This document shows, one piece after another, positions 58,166-64,000 of a stretch of 64,000 nucleotides of DNA. Each line of letters begins with the position of its first letter. The first letter of the stretch is position 1. The translations under genes were made by a program, and so were the position numbers. The notes beneath the pieces are model-generated. The model ran no database searches and had not been told where the DNA came from. It saw only the letters and a program-made list of their open reading frames with translations. Source of the stretch: Maea johnstoni. Taxonomy: Eukaryota; Annelida; Polychaeta; Spionida; Magelonidae. The stretch is from NCBI GenBank assembly GCA_963942565.1, contig OZ012684.1, positions 95,563,055 to 95,627,054 on the forward strand, read 5' to 3'.

Positions 58166-59267
58166 ATTTGCTTACGACTTTTTAGAGACCAAATGAATCT
58201 CAAACAGGAAATGTCCCAACATCATGCCTTACTCTCTTTATTTCCTGTTTCTCCTGCCCAGGAAATACTCTAGAATAACGCCAAGGCTCAGGGATCTGTC
58301 CACACGTCAGCCTATACACTCTTGGCAGTCATGTTCTCGTCCTTTGGCTTAGCACCACATTTCAGTGCTGCCATCTATTCGCAGCTAGCAGAAGTGCTAC
58401 CACCTCGTATCTCGCTGCCAAACTCTGGACTGTCCATGGTCTTATGGGATTAAGTTGTGAATATCCAGTCGTTTAAAATGTTTCAAAGCCTACACCCTCA
58501 TCCTCATAATAGAACCAACTGTGACTGTCTAGGCCATCGGTGAGCAGAGCATTTAAGGTACCACTTACGGTATCTCCAAACCTCACATAGGCTTGCACAC
58601 AGAAAGGAAAGATTTTGGCTTTTAATTTTCTCGATATTGAATTTCACCAAATCCAGGGCGCTTTAAAGTAGCACTTTGGCCATCAAGTCTTATCGGATTT
58701 GCTTGAAACGTTGGATCTAAATAGCTAATAGTATTACATATATAAATAGTTAGATTATGCAATCTAGAAGTTTAGAAATATGCCTTTTTCTCATTTTCAA
58801 TGAAAAATCGGAAGGAAATGGTCATGCAATTTGAACACAGCAAAAAGTAGAGAAAGTGCGATAGTTTTCCCTCTGTTTTGATATTTTCTCCAGACATATA
58901 GAAATTGATGGTCGACAAGTGTGGATAGCATCTCTGTTTGATAACACTATGCATGTTTTTAATGTGTTTACCCGAAATATTTACAACCTGCAAGGAGCTT
59001 ACATTTATGATTCTCAATGTTTTCTCAATTAAAAGACCTTTCAGGCAATATATACTTTATATAGGCCAAGAAGTCAAATTAAAGCAGGGTAGAGGAAAAA
59101 CCAGGCCCAAAAAATGATCCCCGTAAGCTACGTTAAAAGTATTTTAAAAATAATAAATTAATAAAATAAAACAAAATAAAATGATATAAAGCAACGAAAA
59201 ATGAAAGTGGGAAGCATGGCCATGTATGTTATAAGATAAACATTAAAAAAAAATTAAAAAGAGAGCA

Positions 59268-59385
59268 GCTTACAACACACAGTATTCCCAGGCGGTCACC
59301 CATCCAAGTACTAACTGCGCTCGATGTTGCTTAACTTCGGTGATCGGACGAGAACCGGTGCATTCAACATGATATGGTTGTAGGC
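59268..59385 (-). rRNA. 5S rRNA: 5S ribosomal RNA, copy 33 (variant type)
   Basis: Helix I A-U variant with the GCTTACCAC flank, plus one change at the 3' end (TTGTAAGC), which breaks a helix I pair. Confidence 0.95.
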
Positions 59386-60409
59386 ATTTGCTTACCACTT
59401 TTTAGAGACCAAATGAATCTCAAACAGGAAGTGTCTCAACATCATGCCTTACTCTCTTTATTTCCTGTTTCTCCTGCCCAGGAAATACTCTAGAATAACG
59501 CCAAGGCTCAGGGATCTGTCCACACGTCAGCCTATACACTCTTGGCAGTCATGTTCTCGTCCTTTTGCTTAGCACCACATTTCAGTGCTGCCATCTATTC
59601 GCAGCTAGCAGAAGTGCTACCACCTCGTATCTCGCTGCCAAACTCTGGACTGTCCATGGTCTTATGGGATTAAGTTGTGAATATCCAGTCGTTTAAAATG
59701 TTTCAAAGCCTACACCCTCATCCTCATAATAGAACCAACTGTGACTGTCTAGGCCATCGGTGAGCAGAGCATTTAAGGTACCACTTACGGTATCTCCAAA
59801 CCTCACATAGGCTTGCACACAGAAAGGAAAGATTTTGGCTTTTAATTTTCTCGATATTGAATTTCACCAAATCGAGGGCGCTTTAAAGTAGCACTTTGGC
59901 CATCAAGTCTTATCGGATTTGCTTGAAACGTTGGATCTAAATAGCTAATAGTATTACATATATAAATAGTTAGATTATGCAATCTAGAAGTTTAGAAATA
60001 TGCCTTTTTCTCATTTTCAATGAAAAATCGGAAAGAAATGGTCATGCAATTTGAACACAGCAAAAAGTAGAGAAAGTGCGATAGTTTTCCCTCACTATCC
60101 ATGTTTTTAATGTGTTTACCCGAAATATTTACAACCTGCAAGGAGCTTACATTTATGATTCTCAATGTTTTCTCAATTAAAAGACCTTTCAGGCAATATA
60201 TACTTTATATAGGCCAAGAAGTCAAATTAAAGCAGGGTAGAGGAAAAACCTGGCCCAAAAAATGATCCCCGTAAGCTACGTTAAAAGTATTATAAAAATA
60301 ATAAATTAATAAAATAAAACAAAATATAATGATATAAAGCAACGAAAAATAAAAGTGGGAAGCATGGCCATGTATGTTATAAGATAAACATTAAAAAAAA
60401 AAAAGAGCA

Positions 60410-60527
60410 GCCTACAACACACAGTATTCCCAGGCGGTCACCCATCTAAGTACTAACTGCGCTCGATGTTGCTTAACTTCGGTGATCGGACGAGAACCGG
60501 TGCATTCAACATGATATGGTCGTAGGC
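60410..60527 (-). rRNA. 5S rRNA: 5S ribosomal RNA, copy 34
   Basis: One change in box C (TACTTAGATGGG), shared with copy 20431. The T run downstream is 12 long. Confidence 0.95.
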
Positions 60528-61629
60528 ATTTCCTTACGACTTTTTAGAGACCAAATGAATCTCAAACAGAGAGTGTCCCAACATCATGCCTTACTCTCTT
60601 TATTTCCTGTTTCTCCTGCCCAGGAAATACTCTAGAATAACGCCAAGGCTCAGGGATCCGTCCACACGTCAGCCTATACACTCTTGGCAGTCATGTTCTC
60701 GTCCTTTGGCTTAGCACCACATTTCAGTGCTGCCATCTATTCGCAGCTAGCAGAAGTGCTACCACCTCGTATCTCGCTGCCAAACTCTGGACTGTCCATG
60801 GTCTTATGGGATTAAGTTGTGAATATCGAGTCGTTTAAAATGTTTCAAAGCCTACACCCTCATCCTCATAATAGAACCAACTGTGACTGTCTAGGCCATC
60901 GGTGAGCAGAGCATTTAAGGAACCACTTACGGTATCTCCAAACCTCACATAGGCTTGCACACAGAAAGGAAAGATTTTGGCTTTTAATTTTCTCGATATT
61001 GAATTTCACCAAATCGAGGGCGCTTTAAAGTAGCACTTTGGCCATCAAGTCTTATCGGATTTGCTTGAAACGTTGGATCTAAATAGCTAATAGTATTACA
61101 TATATAAATAGTTAGATTATGCAATCTAGAAGTTTAGAAATATGCCTTTTTCTCATTTTCAATGAAAAATCGGAAAGAAATGGTCATGCAATTTGAACAC
61201 AGCAAAAAGTAGAGAAAGTGCGATAGTTTTCCCTCTGTTTTGATATTTTCTCCAGACATATAGAAATTGATGGTCGGCAAGTGTGGATAGCATCTCTGTT
61301 TGATAACACTATGCATGTTTTTAATGTGTTTACCCGAAATATTTACAACCTGCAAGGAGCTTACATTTATGATTCTCAATGTTTTCTCAATTAAAAGACC
61401 TTTCAGGCAATATATACTTTATATAGGCCAAGAAGTCAAATTAAAGCAGGGTAGAGGAAAAACCAGGCCCAAAAAATGATCCCCGTAAGCTACGTTAAAA
61501 GTATTTTAAAAATAATAAATTAATAAAATAAAACAAAATAAAATGATATAAAGCAACGAAAAATGAAAGTGGGAAGCATGGCCATGTATGTTATAAGATA
61601 AACATTAAAAAAAAATTAAAAAGAGAGCA

Positions 61630-61747
61630 GCCTACAACACACAGTATTCCCAGGCGGTCACCCATCCAAGTACTAACTGCGCTCGATGTTGCTTAACTTC
61701 GGTGATCGGACGAGAACCGGTGCATTCAACATGATATGGTTGTAGGC
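61630..61747 (-). rRNA. 5S rRNA: 5S ribosomal RNA, copy 35 (variant type)
   Basis: Differs from consensus only by the helix I A-U variant; flank GCTTACCAC. Confidence 0.97.
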
Positions 61748-62849
61748 ATTTGCTTACCACTTTTTAGAGACCAAATGAATCTCAAACAGGAAGTGTCTCA
61801 ACATCATGCCTTACTCTCTTTATTTCCTGTTTCTCCTGCCCAGGAAATACTCTAGAATAACGCCAAGGCTCAGGGATCTGTCCACACGTCAGCCTATACA
61901 CTCTTGGCAGTCATGTTCTCGTCCTTTTGCTTAGCACCACATTTCAGTGCTGCCATCTATTCGCAGCTAGCAGAAGTGCTACCACCTCGTATCTCGCTGC
62001 CAAACTCTGGACTGTCCATGGTCTTATGGGATTAAGTTGTGAATATCCAGTCGTTTAAAATGTTTCAAAGCCTACACCCTCATCCTCATAATAGAACCAA
62101 CTGTGACTGTCTAGGCCATCGGTGAGCAGAGCATTTAAGGTACCACTTACGGTATCTCCAAACCTCACATAGGCTTGCACACAGAAAGGAAAGATTTTGG
62201 CTTTTAATTTTCTCGATATTGAATTTCACCAAATCGAGGGCGCTTTAAAGTAGCACTTTGGCCATCAAGTCTTATCGGATTTGCTTGAAACGTTGGATCT
62301 AAATAGCTAATAGTATTACATATATAAATAGTTAGATTATGCAATCTAGAAGTTTAGAAATATGCCTTTTTCTCATTTTCAATGAAAAATCGGAAAGAAA
62401 TGGTCATGCAATTTGAACACAGCAAAAAGTAGAGAAAGTGCGATAGTTTTCCCTCTGTTTTGATATTTTCTCCAGACATATAGAAATTGATGGTCGGCAA
62501 GTGTGGATAGCATCTCTGTTTGATAACACTATGCATGTTTTTAATGTGTTTACCCGAAATATTTACAACCTGCAAGGAGCTTACATTTATGATTCTCAAT
62601 GTTTTCTCAATTAAAAGACCTTTCAGGCAATATATACTTTATATAGGCCAAGAAGTCAAATTAAAGCAGGGTAGAGGAAAAACCAGGCCCAAAAAATGAT
62701 CCCCGTAAGCTACGTTAAAAGTATTTTAAAAATAATAAATTAATAAAATAAAACAAAATAAAATGATATAAAGCAACGAAAAATGAAAGTGGGAAGCATG
62801 GCCATGTATGTTATAAGATAAACATTAAAAAAAAATTAAAAAGAGAGCA

Positions 62850-62967
62850 GCCTACAACACACAGTATTCCCAGGCGGTCACCCATCCAAGTACTAACTGC
62901 GCTCGATGTTGCTTAACTTCGGTGATCGGACGAGAACCGGTGCATTCAACATGATATGGTTGTAGGC
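62850..62967 (-). rRNA. 5S rRNA: 5S ribosomal RNA, copy 36 (variant type)
   Basis: Same as copy 35, 1,220 bp away; the two units are near-identical throughout. Confidence 0.97.
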
Positions 62968-63991
62968 ATTTGCTTACCACTTTTTAGAGACCAAATGAAT
63001 CTCAAACAGGAAGTGTCTCAACATCATGCCTTACTCTCTTTATTTCCTGTTTCTCCTGCCCAGGAAATACTCTAGAATAACGCCAAGGCTCAGGGATCTG
63101 TCCACACGTCAGCCTATACACTCTTGGCAGTCATGTTCTCGTCCTTTTGCCTAGCACCACATTTCAGTGCTGCCATCTATTCGCAGCTAGCAGAAGTGCT
63201 ACCACCTCGTATCTCGCTGCCAAACTCTGGACTGTCCATGGTCTTATGGGGTTAAGTTGTGAATATCCAGTCGTTTAAAATGTTTCAAAGCCTACACCCT
63301 CATCCTCATAATAGAACCAACTGTGACTGTCTAGGCCATCGGTGAGCAGAGCATTTAAGGTACCACTTACGGTATCTCCAAACCTCACATAGGCTTGCAC
63401 ACAGAAAGGAAAGATTTTGGCTTTTAATTTTCTCGATATTGAATTTCACCAAATCGAGGGCGCTTTAAAGTAGCACTTTGGCCATCAAGTCTTATCGGAT
63501 TTGCTTGAAACGTTGGATCTAAATAGCTAATAGTATTACATATATAAATAGTTAGATTATGCAATCTAGAAGTTTAGAAATATGCCTTTTTCTCATTTTC
63601 AATGAAAAATCGGAAAGAAATGGTCATGCAATTTGAACACAGCAAAAAGTAGAGAAAGTGCGATAGTTTTCCCTCACTATCCATGTTTTTAATGTGTTTA
63701 CCCGAAATATTTACAACCTGCAAGGAGCTTACATTTATGATTCTCAATGTTTTCTCAATTAAAAGACCTTTCAGGCAATATATACTTTATATAGGCCAAG
63801 AAGTCAAATTAAAGCAGGGTAGAGGAAAAACCTGGCCCAAAAAATGATCCCCGTAAGCTACGTTAAAAGTATTATAAAAATAATAAATTAATAAAATAAA
63901 ACAAAATATAATGATATAAAGCAACGAAAAATAAAAGTGGGAAGCATGGCCATGTATGTTATAAGATAAACATTAAAAAAAAAAAAGAGCA

Positions 63992-64000
63992 GCCTACAAC
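63992..64000 (-). rRNA. 5S rRNA: 5S ribosomal RNA, partial at window edge
   Basis: GCCTACAAC, the 3' end of the next gene, 1,142 bp beyond copy 36, preceded by the 12-base A run seen at copy 34. Confidence 0.9.

Larger units (their letters stand above)
57334..64000 (-). repeat. 5S rDNA tandem array, block 5
   Basis: Five full 5S genes (58048, 59268, 60410, 61630, 62850) and the first 9 bases of another at the window edge. A 72-bp spacer deletion (CCCTC joined to ACTATCC) occurs at 60093 and again at 63675, exactly 3,582 bp apart, and the units between also match: a three-unit higher-order repeat. Confidence 0.96.

Noticed and set aside
1-64000. CRISPR-like or satellite array
   Set aside because: The repeats are 1.2 kb and contain clear 5S genes; no short repeat-spacer pattern is present.

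Overview
The window lies inside a tandem array of animal 5S ribosomal RNA genes. The unit is about 1,220 bp: a 118-nt 5S gene on the minus strand plus an AT-rich spacer of about 1.1 kb. I count 34 full-length 5S genes, one truncated copy (28967-29044), one split by a transposon (43108-43963), one cut by the window edge (63992), and one unit that has lost its 5S gene (junction near 53848). The 5S sequence is of metazoan type, with a GCCTAC/GTAGGC closing helix and a TTGGATGGGTGACCGCCTGG box C. Its GCACCGGTTCTCGTCCGATCACCG stretch recalls early-branching animals such as sponges or cnidarians, but that placement is from memory and tentative. No protein-coding host gene is visible.

Four mobile elements have landed in the array. 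(1) 7223-18997 (+): an 11.8-kb Ty3/Gypsy LTR retrotransposon with 821-bp LTRs, a 4-bp target duplication, gag, pol, and an unusual third ORF with zinc fingers and a long coiled coil. (2) 43175-43908: a 734-bp, almost wholly palindromic element inserted at TTAA inside a 5S gene. (3) 46643-53031 (-): a 6.4-kb BEL/Pao retrotransposon with 284-bp LTRs, a 5-bp target duplication and one 1,851-codon gag-pol frame. (4) 56451-57333: an 883-bp, more diverged fold-back element, also at TTAA. Subtracting elements 1, 2 and 4 with one copy of their target duplication restores the 1,220-bp spacing. Removing the BEL/Pao element does the same once two nearby deletions are counted.

The array has structure above the single unit. 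Units 1 and 3 are near-identical (period 2,440). A five-unit block is duplicated (29691-35789 and 35790-41887, period about 6,098). A three-unit pattern with a shared 72-bp deletion repeats near the right end (period 3,582). Two 5S types are visible, differing at one helix I base pair and linked to a change in the flank.

The main points for a second look are the third ORF of the Ty3 element, a 17-nt motif scattered through that element in both orientations (the inverted copies form a 40-41-bp minisatellite), the two TTAA fold-back elements, and the layered array duplications. I found no new defence or regulatory system beyond these.
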